DNA of 64,000 bases from Palsa-1392 sp963819975 (GTDB taxonomy: Bacteria; Verrucomicrobiota; Verrucomicrobiia; Chthoniobacterales; UBA10450). The stretch lies in the NCBI GenBank assembly GCA_963819975.1, contig CAWFYE010000007.1:186001-250000 (forward strand), given 5' to 3'. A program made the position numbers and the translations under genes. This document shows, piece after piece, positions 46,057 to 54,435 of this stretch; positions within the stretch are counted from its first letter, which is position 1, and every line of letters starts with the position of its first letter. The notes below the pieces were generated by a model that was given only the letters and a program-made list of their open reading frames with translations, had not been told where the DNA came from and did no database searches.

Positions 46057-47237
46057 GGATCTTGCCGACGCCTCGGTTGAAAACGGCAGGAGATCAGAGT
46101 GCCGGTGCCGGCTGCCGACTGCAGCTCCAACTGGGCGTCGATCAAGCTCGCGCGATGTTTCATGATGTTGAGGCCATGGCCACTCTGCTTTTGGCGATCA
46201 CCGTCGATACCGGCGCCGTCATCCTCCACCTGCAATTTGCACGCATCGCTTCCGTCGTGCTGGAGGCGGATGGTGATGTTTGAGGCGCCGCTGTGTTTGA
46301 GAGCGTTCGTCACCGCTTCCTGCGCAATTCGATAGAGATGAGTGGCCACCGAATGATCCTCGATATTAATCGGCTCCTCGCACTCAAAACGACAATCCAC
46401 CGCTCCCGACGCGCCGAGTTCTTCCATCAATTCTTGCAACGCTGTCGCCAGCCCGTCGGCACGCATTGGAACTGGATCCACGCCGCGCACCAGATCGTGC
46501 GCCTGGCGGCTGACATCGTTCACGAGCGCGGTGATTTCTGCTACCGCTGATTCGAGAGGCGATTTCGTTTCCGCAAGGTCCTGCTGCAGGGCCGCGAGGC
46601 GAAAAAGTATGCCGATGAGATACTGGCCGAGCCCGTCATGAAGATCCTCGCTGAAACGTCTTTGTTCCTGGTCTCTTGCCTCGAGGATCTCCCGTTCCAG
46701 TCTCTGGCGCTCAGCCATTTCGGCTTCCAGGTCGGCTGTCCGCTCGCGCACTCTTTGCTCCAACGCTTCGCGCGCCGCGTCTAGTTCCGCCCCCATTTCA
46801 CGATGCCGCGTGATATCCGTAACCGCGCGAATGAACCCGAGCGGCTGCCCCGAGTAGTCTCGCAACGCGGCCCCCTCCGCCAGAACCCAGCGCACCTCCC
46901 CATCGCGATGGCACAATCGGTATTCCTCCCGAAAAAGTTCATCGACGAGGCGCATGGAAGACCAGCGTGCGAGAACATCTGCTCGATCTTCCGGATGCAC
47001 CGCCTCCAGCCAGCCTTCGCCGATCGCTTCGTCGATGGTGAACCCCGCCATTTCCTGCCAACGCCGATTGACGTAGTTGCAGCGCCCTTCAGCATCAAAG
47101 CGCAGAATGCCGACAGGAGCGATACGGGCGAGCGCCGCGAAAGTGATCTCGCGCTCGTGCAAACTTTCGGCCCGCGCACTCCAGACTCGCTCGGCTTCCT
47201 CCGGATTAACGGCTTCGCTGCCGATTGTCCCCGCCAT
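46053..47237 (-). CDS. PAS-domain histidine kinase (HisKA_3/NarX-like), soluble
   Basis: The 394-residue kinase has a PAS domain (about 30-145, LARIAPVGILRFDAEGRCNY, HPEDR, FIRAVTDITRHRE) and a coiled coil (150-195). A HisKA_3 dimerisation domain carries phospho-acceptor H200 (FSEDLHDGLGQYL), and an HATPase domain has HLYRIAQEAVTNALKHSGA and DDGAGI. No transmembrane segment is visible, so it likely senses a cytoplasmic signal. Its start overlaps the CheB-like gene by 32 bases. Confidence 0.94.
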   Translation of the reverse strand: MAGTIGSEAVNPEEAERVWSARAESLHEREITFAALARIAPVGILRFDAEGRCNYVNRRWQEMAGFTIDEAIGEGWLEAVHPEDRADVLARWSSMRLVDELFREEYRLCHRDGEVRWVLAEGAALRDYSGQPLGFIRAVTDITRHREMGAELDAAREALEQRVRERTADLEAEMAERQRLEREILEARDQEQRRFSEDLHDGLGQYLIGILFRLAALQQDLAETKSPLESAVAEITALVNDVSRQAHDLVRGVDPVPMRADGLATALQELMEELGASGAVDCRFECEEPINIEDHSVATHLYRIAQEAVTNALKHSGASNITIRLQHDGSDACKLQVEDDGAGIDGDRQKQSGHGLNIMKHRASLIDAQLELQSAAGTGTLISCRFQPRRRQDP

Positions 47238-47787
47238 GGAAGTAATACAATACCTGTGGTCCGATTTCTTCCAGCGCCAAGTGAGCGTCGCATGATTGCG
47301 AGCAGGACGCCGGTAGTCTGAGTTGGTTCGGCAAGTTGGAATCCTGCTGCACGATCGTGCAGCCGGCGGCGGCGTGCACGGCGCGGAAACCGGCGATGCC
47401 GTCTTTGCAGGCGTGGAGCAGCAACACCGCGATCACCCGCTCGCGGTAGTTTTGCGCTGCGCTGACAAACAGCCGCTCGATCGAAGGGATGGGGTCATCG
47501 GGCTTCCCGCAGCTTAGCCGAACCTTGCCCTGCTCGACCAGCAGATGAGCGTGGTGTGGAGCGACATAGATCCGCCGTCGCTCGATCGGTTCGCCATCGA
47601 TGGCGAGGGCGGCCCGCGGGCCGCCAGTGTCGTTGAGCACGTCGGCGAGCAGAATAGGATTTTGGGGTTCTGTGTGCAGGACAACAAAAATGGACGCCTC
47701 CAGATCGGGAGGCAGATCGCCAATGCATTTTGCCAGCGCGGCCGCACCGCCGACCGGGGAGCCAATAACAATGATATCGCGGGTCAC
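47206..47787 (-). CDS. Single-domain CheB-like methylesterase without receiver
   Basis: The 193-residue protein aligns with the CheB catalytic domain. It has S10 in IGSPVGGAAAL, H38 in VVLHTEP and D129 in LHACKDGIAG at the positions of the Ser-His-Asp triad, plus the conserved APHHAHLLV. The usual ending L-T-G-M-G-x-D-G is altered to LLLHACKDG. There is no receiver domain, no CheR and no chemoreceptor nearby. With the kinase and regulator it may form a sensory unit unrelated to motility (inference). Confidence 0.85.
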   Translation of the reverse strand: MTRDIIVIGSPVGGAAALAKCIGDLPPDLEASIFVVLHTEPQNPILLADVLNDTGGPRAALAIDGEPIERRRIYVAPHHAHLLVEQGKVRLSCGKPDDPIPSIERLFVSAAQNYRERVIAVLLLHACKDGIAGFRAVHAAAGCTIVQQDSNLPNQLRLPASCSQSCDAHLALEEIGPQVLYYFHGGDNRQRSR

Positions 47788-47808
47788 CGTTTCGGCGTGC
47801 GCGCGAGA

Positions 47809-48819
47809 TTAGCCGCGCTCCTCCAGCCACCAGGCGCAGGCGGCACCGACTAATCCCAGCGCGCCCAGTGCCAGTCCCACGCGGTTCTTGTTGGCCCACA
47901 TTTGCGGGCTGCAATCCCTTGCCCGCCGATCGAAACTTCCGTGTGCGCCGTGATCGCGCTCATCGTCAACCGGGGCCCAAAGATTGTTGCGACGATCGGG
48001 AGCAACCGGCTGCGCGGTCTGCTGCGAATCATATCCCGTCGCGCCTAGATAATGATCAAGCAAAGCCGGGGCCAGCTTGTTTCCGACAACCGCTTGGACG
48101 GTCGGTTTTCCGACATAAATCTCCCGCCGGTTGCTGTGCGCCGCGTAGACGATCGCGTCGGCGGCAACCTCCGGCTGGAAGATCGGCGGTACTGGCTGTG
48201 GTTCGCGCGGCAGCCGGCTCTTTACCCACCTGAACTGCGGCGTGTTCAGCGCCGGCATCTGCACCATAACCACGCGCACCTTGCTCTTGTCGTGTAGCAG
48301 TTCACACCGGAGCGAATCGCAAAAACCCTGGATGGCGTGTTTCGCCCCGCAATAGGCCCCCTGCAACGGGATCCCGCGGTAAGCAAGCGCGGATCCCACC
48401 TGCACGATCACGCCGCGATCGCGCGGCAACATGCGCTTGAGGGCGGAGAGGGATCCATAAACAAATCCGAGATACGTGACCTCCGTGACACGTTTAAACT
48501 CATCCGCCGTCATTTCTTTGATCGGTGAAAAGACGGAGCACATCGCGTCGTTGACCCAGACGTCGATCGGTCCGAATTCGGCTTCCACCGCAGCGGCCGC
48601 GGCCTCAACCGCTTCGGAGTTCGACACGTCGGTCGGCAGTACTATTGCTTCGCCACCAAGGCGTTCGACATCGCGTTTCGCGCCTTCCAACCCCGCTCGT
48701 CCCCGGGCCAGGAGCCCGATCCGTGCGCCTTCTCGCGCGAAAGCTTGCGCGGTCGCACGCCCCACGCCGGCCGATGCGCCGGTGATAACGACTACTTCTT
48801 TGTGTTTTCCATTTCTCAT
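47809..48819 (-). CDS. Short-chain dehydrogenase with C-terminal membrane tail
   Basis: The 336-residue SDR has the cofactor motif TGASAGVGRATAQAFAREG (14-32) and D64 in PTDVSN. The active-site tyrosine motif YCGAKHAIQGF (about 155) follows the serine in QVGSALAYRG; the segment WVNDAM replaces the usual N-N-A-G. After the catalytic domain a low-complexity linker leads to a hydrophobic tail (RVGLALGALGLVGAACAWWL), suggesting membrane anchoring. It overlaps the VKOR-like gene by four bases. The substrate is unknown. Confidence 0.9.
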   Translation of the reverse strand: MRNGKHKEVVVITGASAGVGRATAQAFAREGARIGLLARGRAGLEGAKRDVERLGGEAIVLPTDVSNSEAVEAAAAAVEAEFGPIDVWVNDAMCSVFSPIKEMTADEFKRVTEVTYLGFVYGSLSALKRMLPRDRGVIVQVGSALAYRGIPLQGAYCGAKHAIQGFCDSLRCELLHDKSKVRVVMVQMPALNTPQFRWVKSRLPREPQPVPPIFQPEVAADAIVYAAHSNRREIYVGKPTVQAVVGNKLAPALLDHYLGATGYDSQQTAQPVAPDRRNNLWAPVDDERDHGAHGSFDRRARDCSPQMWANKNRVGLALGALGLVGAACAWWLEERG

Positions 48820-49391
48820 AAATTACTCTTCCAACGACGCAGGGCGACGAAGACTTCGTTACGCGCCAGTCCTGCGATGACCAACGAAATCGCGGCAGAG
48901 GTCAGGCAGAGCGTGCAGCCGGCTCGGATTACGAATCCCTGCACGATTACCAGCAACACCGCGGTAAACGTAACAAACGCGACGATGACCCCATGGACGA
49001 TCACGAGTCCCGGCCGCGTTTGGGAACGCGCGGTCCCGCCAATCATACCGCTGATCAATTCGGCCGCGTAACCACCGGCTCCAAGAAGCGCGTCGGGAAC
49101 AGGAAGGAGTCGAGAAATAAACGAGTGCAGCACGCGCTCGCTTCCATCCCCAAAAAACGGTTCCCAGACGTGCGCGAGAATCCCAAGTTGATAAAGTGCC
49201 AGGTAGCTTGCGATGCCACAGCCAACGGCGGCCAAAAGCCAAGCCGGAAGACGATGCCGAAAGGCGGAAGGATTTGCGTCGTCTGAATATTGATCCGTCG
49301 TCACCGACAGATTTTGAGCTGACTCGATCGCGGGCATTTGATCTCGAAGCATGCGCGCCACGGCGGAGGCGAAGGTGGCATCGGAACGCAA
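48816..49391 (-). CDS. VKOR-like membrane protein lacking the first cysteine pair
   Basis: The 191-residue protein has four to five hydrophobic helices from about residue 48. The active-site motif of vitamin K epoxide reductase-type proteins is present at C159-C162 (AGCTLCLTSAAISLV). The loop that normally carries the shuttle cysteines (about 82-95, SERVLHSFISRLLPVPDALL) has none. ALLGAGGYAAELI matches the conserved stretch after the loop. It is coupled by ATGA overlap to the SDR gene. A redox role would need a partner for the lost cysteines. Confidence 0.8.
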   Translation of the reverse strand: MRSDATFASAVARMLRDQMPAIESAQNLSVTTDQYSDDANPSAFRHRLPAWLLAAVGCGIASYLALYQLGILAHVWEPFFGDGSERVLHSFISRLLPVPDALLGAGGYAAELISGMIGGTARSQTRPGLVIVHGVIVAFVTFTAVLLVIVQGFVIRAGCTLCLTSAAISLVIAGLARNEVFVALRRWKSNL

Positions 49392-49556
49392 GTTATTTTC
49401 CTACGAAAAGTTGGCTCAGTTATGCGTCCATCGCCATCGGGTCGGCATCCGTCTGCAGCTTGAGAAATCCTCCGAGGCCGGCCTCCGAATTGACGGCTGC
49501 CTCGAGACCAAAAAGCCGCTGCGCCAAACGGGGCTCAGGCTATCTGAACGCGCCGC

Positions 49557-50519
49557 TCAGGCCGCGCTCAGGCTGGCGCAGTAGGTTGCATACATCGCGT
49601 CGCTCACTTCCACGAGCCGTTCCTGGATCGAAGTGAGGTATTCGTGCAGACCAAACTCGAAAATCTCGCCGATCGTCACAAAACCGACATCGGACCGCAA
49701 CCGACCCGAAAGACGCTCGGCTTCGTTGGCGTAGAGGTTCTCGTCGACCCCCGAGATGCGATGGAGCGCTACGTCGAGGGAATCGACACAGTAACGAATC
49801 GAGCGCGGAAACTCCCGATGCGTAATGAGAAATTCCGCCACCTTCCAAGGCGCGACCTGGCCGACGTAAAGCTTGCAATAGGCCTCCAGACCGCTGACCG
49901 ATTTGAGCACCGCCATCCACTGAATGGTGTCCACGTTCCCGCCGACGTCTTCGCCGGTCGGCAGGAGAATGTGGTATTTCACGTCCAGAATGCGCGAGCT
50001 GGAATCGGCCCGCTCCAGCAGCCGGCCGATGCGGATGAAATCCCAGCCTTCCCCATGCGTCATGGTCGCGTCCGTCACGCCCTGGAGAAGGTGCGAGCCG
50101 AAAATCACCCGCATGAAAAACTCGTGCGGACTCGAGCTGAGCAACTGCTTCGCCTCCTCGCTCTTCACGAAAAGATAAAGCCGGTTGATCTGCTCCCACA
50201 TTTCGCTCGAGATCTGCTCCCGGGTCGTCCGTGCGTTTTCGCGCGCGAGAGTGAGACAGGACAAAATCGAGTTCGGATTCTTCTTTTGCAGAGTGAGGAA
50301 GTCGGTTACGGAGCGTTCGTCGGCGGTGGCGTAGAGCGAATCGAAGAGGTCGGTTTCCTCGAGTGTCGCGATGACCGGCGCCCAATGCTGCATGGCGTCG
50401 GCTTCACCCCCAAGATCGAGGAGCAATTGCAAATTGACATCGAGAATGCGGGCGTCGTTTTCCGCCCGCTCGATATAGCGGCTCATCCAGTAAAGGGAAT
50501 CAGCAACCCGGCTTAGCAT
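49557..50519 (-). CDS. Alpha-E domain protein (DUF403)
   Basis: The 320-residue, mostly helical protein has the family start MLSRVADSLYWMSRYIERAE. Internal motifs are LARENARTTREQISSEMWEQ, GWDFIRIGRLLERADSSSR and DVKYHILLP. Such proteins occur with circularly permuted ATP-grasp enzymes, as here, and often with a transglutaminase-like protein that is not present in this window. The pair is thought to make a peptide-type product, which is inference from genomic association. Confidence 0.92.
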   Translation of the reverse strand: MLSRVADSLYWMSRYIERAENDARILDVNLQLLLDLGGEADAMQHWAPVIATLEETDLFDSLYATADERSVTDFLTLQKKNPNSILSCLTLARENARTTREQISSEMWEQINRLYLFVKSEEAKQLLSSSPHEFFMRVIFGSHLLQGVTDATMTHGEGWDFIRIGRLLERADSSSRILDVKYHILLPTGEDVGGNVDTIQWMAVLKSVSGLEAYCKLYVGQVAPWKVAEFLITHREFPRSIRYCVDSLDVALHRISGVDENLYANEAERLSGRLRSDVGFVTIGEIFEFGLHEYLTSIQERLVEVSDAMYATYCASLSAA

Positions 50520-50521
50520 GG

Positions 50522-50613
50522 GAATAGTGACGAGTGATGAGTGACGAGTGATGAGCGGCGGCGCGCGACATTCTTCGCCTTCTTCATCATCTTCTTGTCA
50601 CTCGTCACTATTC
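50522..50613. repeat. 16-base perfect inverted repeat with 14-base tandem units
   Basis: GAATAGTGACGAGTGA at 50522-50537 pairs perfectly with 50598-50613. The left side continues as two perfect copies of GTGACGAGTGATGA (50527-50540 and 50541-50554), each made of two heptads. The right arm includes the stop codon (TAG) of the ATP-grasp gene. It fills the gap to the alpha-E gene and could form a hairpin between them. Confidence 0.8.
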
Positions 50614-52065
50614 TTCCTCCTCCACGACCCACGTATCCTTGCTCCCGCCGCCCTGCGAGGAGTTGACCACGAGGGAGCCGGCGCGCAAGGCCACCCTCGT
50701 CAGGCCACCGGGAACGATCGTGACCTTTTCTCCGGCCAAAATGTAGGGTCGCAGATCGACGTGCCGCCCCTGCATCGAGCCGTCGCAAAAGGAGGGCGAG
50801 CGCGAGAGGGCGACGATCGGCTGCGCGATGTAGTTGCGTGGATCTTTCCGGATTCGCCCGGCGAATTCCTCCCGCTCCGCCGCGCTCGCCTGCGAGCCGA
50901 TGAGCATCCCGTAGCCGCCGCTCTCGTTGGCCGCTTTCACGACCAGTTCCGGCAGATGTTCGAGGATGAATTGCAGGTCGTTAGGCTGGGAGGCGAGATA
51001 GGTCGGAACGTTTTCCAAAATCGGGTCCTGCTCGAGATAGTAGCGGATCATCTTCGGGACAAAATGGTAGATGACCTTGTCGTCCGCCACTCCGGTGCCG
51101 ATGGAATTTGCCAGGCTGACCGAGCCGCGCCGATAAGCCTCAACCAATCCCGGCACACCGAGCCCGGAGTCTTTCCGAAAAACGCGTGGATCAAGGAAGT
51201 CGTCGTTGATCCGCCGGTAAATGACGTCGACGCGCTTGAGCCCTTTGGTTGTGCGCATGTAAACCGACCCATCCTGCACCACGAGATCGCGGCCCTCGAC
51301 GATCTCGATCCCCATCGAGCGAGCGAGAAACGAGTGTTCGTAATAGGCCGAGTTGTAAACCCCGGGCGTGAGCAGGACGACGGTCGATTCCTCCGCTCCG
51401 GATGGCGCAATGTAGCGCAGGGCGTTGAGCAGCTTCTGGCTGTAATCTTCCACCGGTCGCACCCGGTATTCGGAGAAAAGCGTCGGGAAAATCTGCTTCA
51501 TTGTCTGCCGGTTCTCGAGCACGTAGGAGACTCCGGATGGGCAGCGCGCGTTGTCCTCCAGCACGAGGTAATTGCCGGAACGATCGCGGATCAGGTCGGT
51601 CCCACAGATATGGATGTAGATGTTTCGGGGGACATCGAAGTTCATGAACTCGGGCCGGAAATGAGCCGCTTCCCAGACGATCTGCTTCGGGATGACGCCG
51701 TCGCGCAGGATGCTCTGCCCATGGTAAACGTCGTGCAGAAAAAGATTGAGCGCGGTGATGCGCTGGGTCAGACCGCGCTCCACCTGGTCCCATTCGCTCG
51801 CCGGGATGATGCGCGGGATAAGGTCGAAGGGAAAAATCCGTTCGGTTCCCTGGTCATCGTTGTAGACCGTAAATGTCACGCCCTGGCTGAGAAAACTGGC
51901 CGCGGCCAAGTCGCGTTTTCTTTCGAAGTCGGCCGCTCTCATTTCCTTGAAGGTCGTGAGCAACCTGCTGTAGTGAGGTCGCGCCACGCCCGGCGCGGCA
52001 AACATCTCATCGAAAAAATCGTCGACCTTGTAGTGGGAAAAAAGGTCCGACATTGGAATAGTCAT
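50608..52065 (-). CDS. Circularly permuted type-2 ATP-grasp protein
   Basis: This is a 485-residue enzyme of the DUF404/DUF407 group. Characteristic phrases are YNDDQGTERIFPFDLIPRII, ALNLFLHDVYHGQ, DLIRDRSGNYLVLEDNARCP and the ATP-grasp-like PELVVKAANESGGYGMLIGS. It probably forms an amide bond using ATP; its substrate is not known. It is followed by the alpha-E gene on the same strand with a hairpin repeat between them. An iterated 9-mer encodes the QPNDL segment. Confidence 0.93.
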   Translation of the reverse strand: MTIPMSDLFSHYKVDDFFDEMFAAPGVARPHYSRLLTTFKEMRAADFERKRDLAAASFLSQGVTFTVYNDDQGTERIFPFDLIPRIIPASEWDQVERGLTQRITALNLFLHDVYHGQSILRDGVIPKQIVWEAAHFRPEFMNFDVPRNIYIHICGTDLIRDRSGNYLVLEDNARCPSGVSYVLENRQTMKQIFPTLFSEYRVRPVEDYSQKLLNALRYIAPSGAEESTVVLLTPGVYNSAYYEHSFLARSMGIEIVEGRDLVVQDGSVYMRTTKGLKRVDVIYRRINDDFLDPRVFRKDSGLGVPGLVEAYRRGSVSLANSIGTGVADDKVIYHFVPKMIRYYLEQDPILENVPTYLASQPNDLQFILEHLPELVVKAANESGGYGMLIGSQASAAEREEFAGRIRKDPRNYIAQPIVALSRSPSFCDGSMQGRHVDLRPYILAGEKVTIVPGGLTRVALRAGSLVVNSSQGGGSKDTWVVEEEE

Positions 52066-52090
52066 TTTGTCAGTGCAGGAGAGCCACGCA

Positions 52091-52765
52091 ATGAAAAATG
52101 GATCGTGCGCCGTCGCCCATGAAGTGGCCTGCGCCCGGGTTGCAGCCCGTTTTGGAGAACGCTGGCTGCGCGTTTATGCCGGCCGGAAATTGCGCACCGA
52201 CCCTATCTTTCGCGCTGCCTATGAGTTGTTTGGCGAATCAAACCAGTCGCTGGTCGATGTCGGCTGCGGCGTCGGCCTGCTCGCTTTTTATTTGCGGGAA
52301 CGAAATTTCCGCCCGCGGATCAGCGGGTTCGACCGCGACGGGCGCAAAATCGAGCGGGCCCGGGCCGTCGCGCGCGGTGTTTATCGCGACCTCGACTTCG
52401 TGGAACGCGATGTGAGCGAACCGATCGCGGAGAGCGGCAACATCGTCCTCTTCGATCTCCTGCATTATCTTCCGCCTAACGAACAGGCGAGCCTCCTCGC
52501 CCGTCTTGCGCAACGCGTCGCGCCCGGCGGGATATTGGCCATTCGCGATTGCCCGCGCGACCGGAATGCGCGCTTTTGGTTGACGAATCTGGCCGAGCGT
52601 TTCGCCCAGGGCACAACCTGGAACATGAAAGCAGTCCTCCATTTCCCGGCCCGCGAAGAAATCTCTGCCGTCTTCGATCCGGCGGAATTCTCCCGCACCG
52701 TCAGGCCGCTCTGGGGCCGGACGCCATTTAATAATCATCTTTTCATCTTCCACCGCACTTTGTAG
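52091..52765 (+). CDS. Class I SAM-dependent methyltransferase
   Basis: The 224-residue protein has the SAM-binding motif I SLVDVGCGVGLLAFYL (about 54-69), an acidic residue after strand 2 (GFDRDGRK) and motif IV in NIVLFDLLHYLPPNEQ. It lacks a specific substrate signature. ATG 52091 follows an AGGAG-like site; the open frame reaches back to a TTG at 52067. It diverges from the ATP-grasp gene, whose start lies only 25 bases away, so their promoters must overlap the opposite genes or be very compact. Confidence 0.85.
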   Translation: MKNGSCAVAHEVACARVAARFGERWLRVYAGRKLRTDPIFRAAYELFGESNQSLVDVGCGVGLLAFYLRERNFRPRISGFDRDGRKIERARAVARGVYRDLDFVERDVSEPIAESGNIVLFDLLHYLPPNEQASLLARLAQRVAPGGILAIRDCPRDRNARFWLTNLAERFAQGTTWNMKAVLHFPAREEISAVFDPAEFSRTVRPLWGRTPFNNHLFIFHRTL

Positions 52766-52839
52766 CCGGGTCCAAGGCCTACCTCTTCGACTCAGATTTC
52801 TCCAGCGCGTCGCCGAGCGAAGCGGCTACAATAGAATCT

Positions 52840-54177
52840 GTGAAGACCTTCCTCAGCACCTGGTGGGAACGGCTCACCACCAGCTACTGGTTTCTTCCCA
52901 CGATTCTGGCCGGCGCGGCCATTGGCCTTTCCGCGCTCACTCTCCACATCGATACCACGATCAACCCCCAGTGGGCGCGGAACACGGCTTGGATCTGGGC
53001 TGGCGGCCCCGAGGGCGCGCGCAACGTACTCGAGACGATCGCCAGCTCCACCATCACGGTTGCCGGCGTCGTCTTCTCGATCACGATCGTGAGCCTCACC
53101 CTCGCTTCTTCACAGTTTGGGCCGCGCCTCCTGCGCAACTTCATGAGCGATCGCGGCACCCAGCTGGTGCTCGGCGTTTTCGTCGCCACTTTTCTCTACT
53201 GTCTGCTCGTTCTTCGCGCCATCCGCGGGATCGACCAGGTCACGGTCGTTCCTTTTCTCTCTGTGACCTGCGGCCTCCTTTTTGGCGTCGCCAGCGTCGG
53301 GTTCCTCATCTTTTTCATCCATCACATTTCGGCCTCTATCATTGCCGAGAACGTGATCGGACGGGTCGCGGAGGAAATGCAACGCGAGATCGATACGCTT
53401 TATCCTGAGAAGGCGGGCCGGTCCGTGCCCGACGAGGAGGAAGACAAGGAGGAAATCCCGGAGGAGTTTGCCCGAGAAACCGGTGTGATACGATCTCACC
53501 AGAGCGGTTATATCCAGGCGATCGGAATGGAATCGCTCCTTGAGATCGCGCGGCAGGCCGACGTCATCATCCGTCTCCGGCGCCGGCCCGGTGATTTCCT
53601 GGCCGATGGCGCGCTCCTCGCTGAGGTCGTGCCGAAGAGGAATCTTGATGACGATCTCGGCGAGAAGATTCGCGGCACAGTCTTCTTTGGCCGCCATCGC
53701 ACTTCCGGGCAGGACATCGAATACTCGATCGATCAATTAGTGGAAGTGGCGGTGCGCGCGATGTCTCCCGGAATCAACGATCCCTTCACCGCCATGACCT
53801 GTGTCGAGTGGCTCGGCGCCGGCCTCATCCAGGTGGCGGGTCGGAAAATTCCTTCCCGCTGGCGCTACGACGACAACCAACTCCGGATCATCACCGACGC
53901 GACAAACTTCGAAGGGATCGCGCGTGCCGCTCTCACCCAAGTGCGGCAGTATGGCGTCCGCAGCGTGGCCGTGACGGTGCGGCTACTTGAAGTGCTCGGC
54001 CGCGTCGGTCCCCATCTCCTCCGGGCTCACGACTGCGCGGTTCTGCTCGAGCATGCCCGGCTTATTCGGGATGACGGGATCGAGGCTGCGTCTAACGAAT
54101 CGGACCGTGAGACGATCCGGGAGCGCTACGAAACGGCGGAGCAGGCCCTGCGCGATGGAAATGACCGCGCCGGCTAG
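52840..54177 (+). CDS. DUF2254 membrane protein
   Basis: The 445-residue protein has four N-terminal helices (about 17-38, 63-85, 105-127 and 138-160) and a large soluble C-terminal domain. Family phrases are STITVAGVVFSITIVSLTLA, SSQFGPRLLRNFM, QSGYIQAIG and MSPGINDPFTAMTC. It begins with GTG at 52840. The function is unknown; resemblance to mechanosensitive-channel-like architecture is only superficial. A one-mismatch copy of the iterated 9-mer lies at 54090. Confidence 0.92.
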   Translation: MKTFLSTWWERLTTSYWFLPTILAGAAIGLSALTLHIDTTINPQWARNTAWIWAGGPEGARNVLETIASSTITVAGVVFSITIVSLTLASSQFGPRLLRNFMSDRGTQLVLGVFVATFLYCLLVLRAIRGIDQVTVVPFLSVTCGLLFGVASVGFLIFFIHHISASIIAENVIGRVAEEMQREIDTLYPEKAGRSVPDEEEDKEEIPEEFARETGVIRSHQSGYIQAIGMESLLEIARQADVIIRLRRRPGDFLADGALLAEVVPKRNLDDDLGEKIRGTVFFGRHRTSGQDIEYSIDQLVEVAVRAMSPGINDPFTAMTCVEWLGAGLIQVAGRKIPSRWRYDDNQLRIITDATNFEGIARAALTQVRQYGVRSVAVTVRLLEVLGRVGPHLLRAHDCAVLLEHARLIRDDGIEAASNESDRETIRERYETAEQALRDGNDRAG

Positions 54178-54279
54178 TCCGAGTGGCCACGCGGCAAAAG
54201 CGCATCCTCGCCGAGATCGGTATGCGAGCCGGGACTGATTAAATTGGTCCGGAGAAAAGCGGTCAGAGTCGAGGCGCGG

Positions 54280-54357
54280 CTAAAAGACGCCGAGCAACTT
54301 CAGAACAACGACGATGACGACGATCACTCCGATGATGTAAAAAATGTTTCTATTCAT
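54280..54357 (-). CDS. Tiny single-helix membrane peptide
   Basis: This 25-residue gene on the minus strand encodes MNRNIFYIIGVIVVIVVVLK followed by LLGVF. It is one hydrophobic helix with a short polar N-terminus and a final L-G-V-F, closely like very small conserved peptides (pattern M-N-R-N-I-F-Y-I-I-G-V-I-V-V) annotated in several proteobacteria. It lies in the 258-base gap between the DUF2254 gene and recQ. The pattern match is from memory; expression is untested. Confidence 0.7.
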   Translation of the reverse strand: MNRNIFYIIGVIVVIVVVLKLLGVF

Positions 54358-54435
54358 AGTATTAAGCGAAGGAATAGAGAGTTCGCTGTCGGATGGCGAG
54401 AACTATTACCGGCCCGCAATCGTCATTCACTTTCG

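Noticed and set aside
49392..49556. Gap between the VKOR-like and alpha-E genes
   Set aside because: Small frames here have no motifs and atypical composition; no RNA gene or repeat was recognised.
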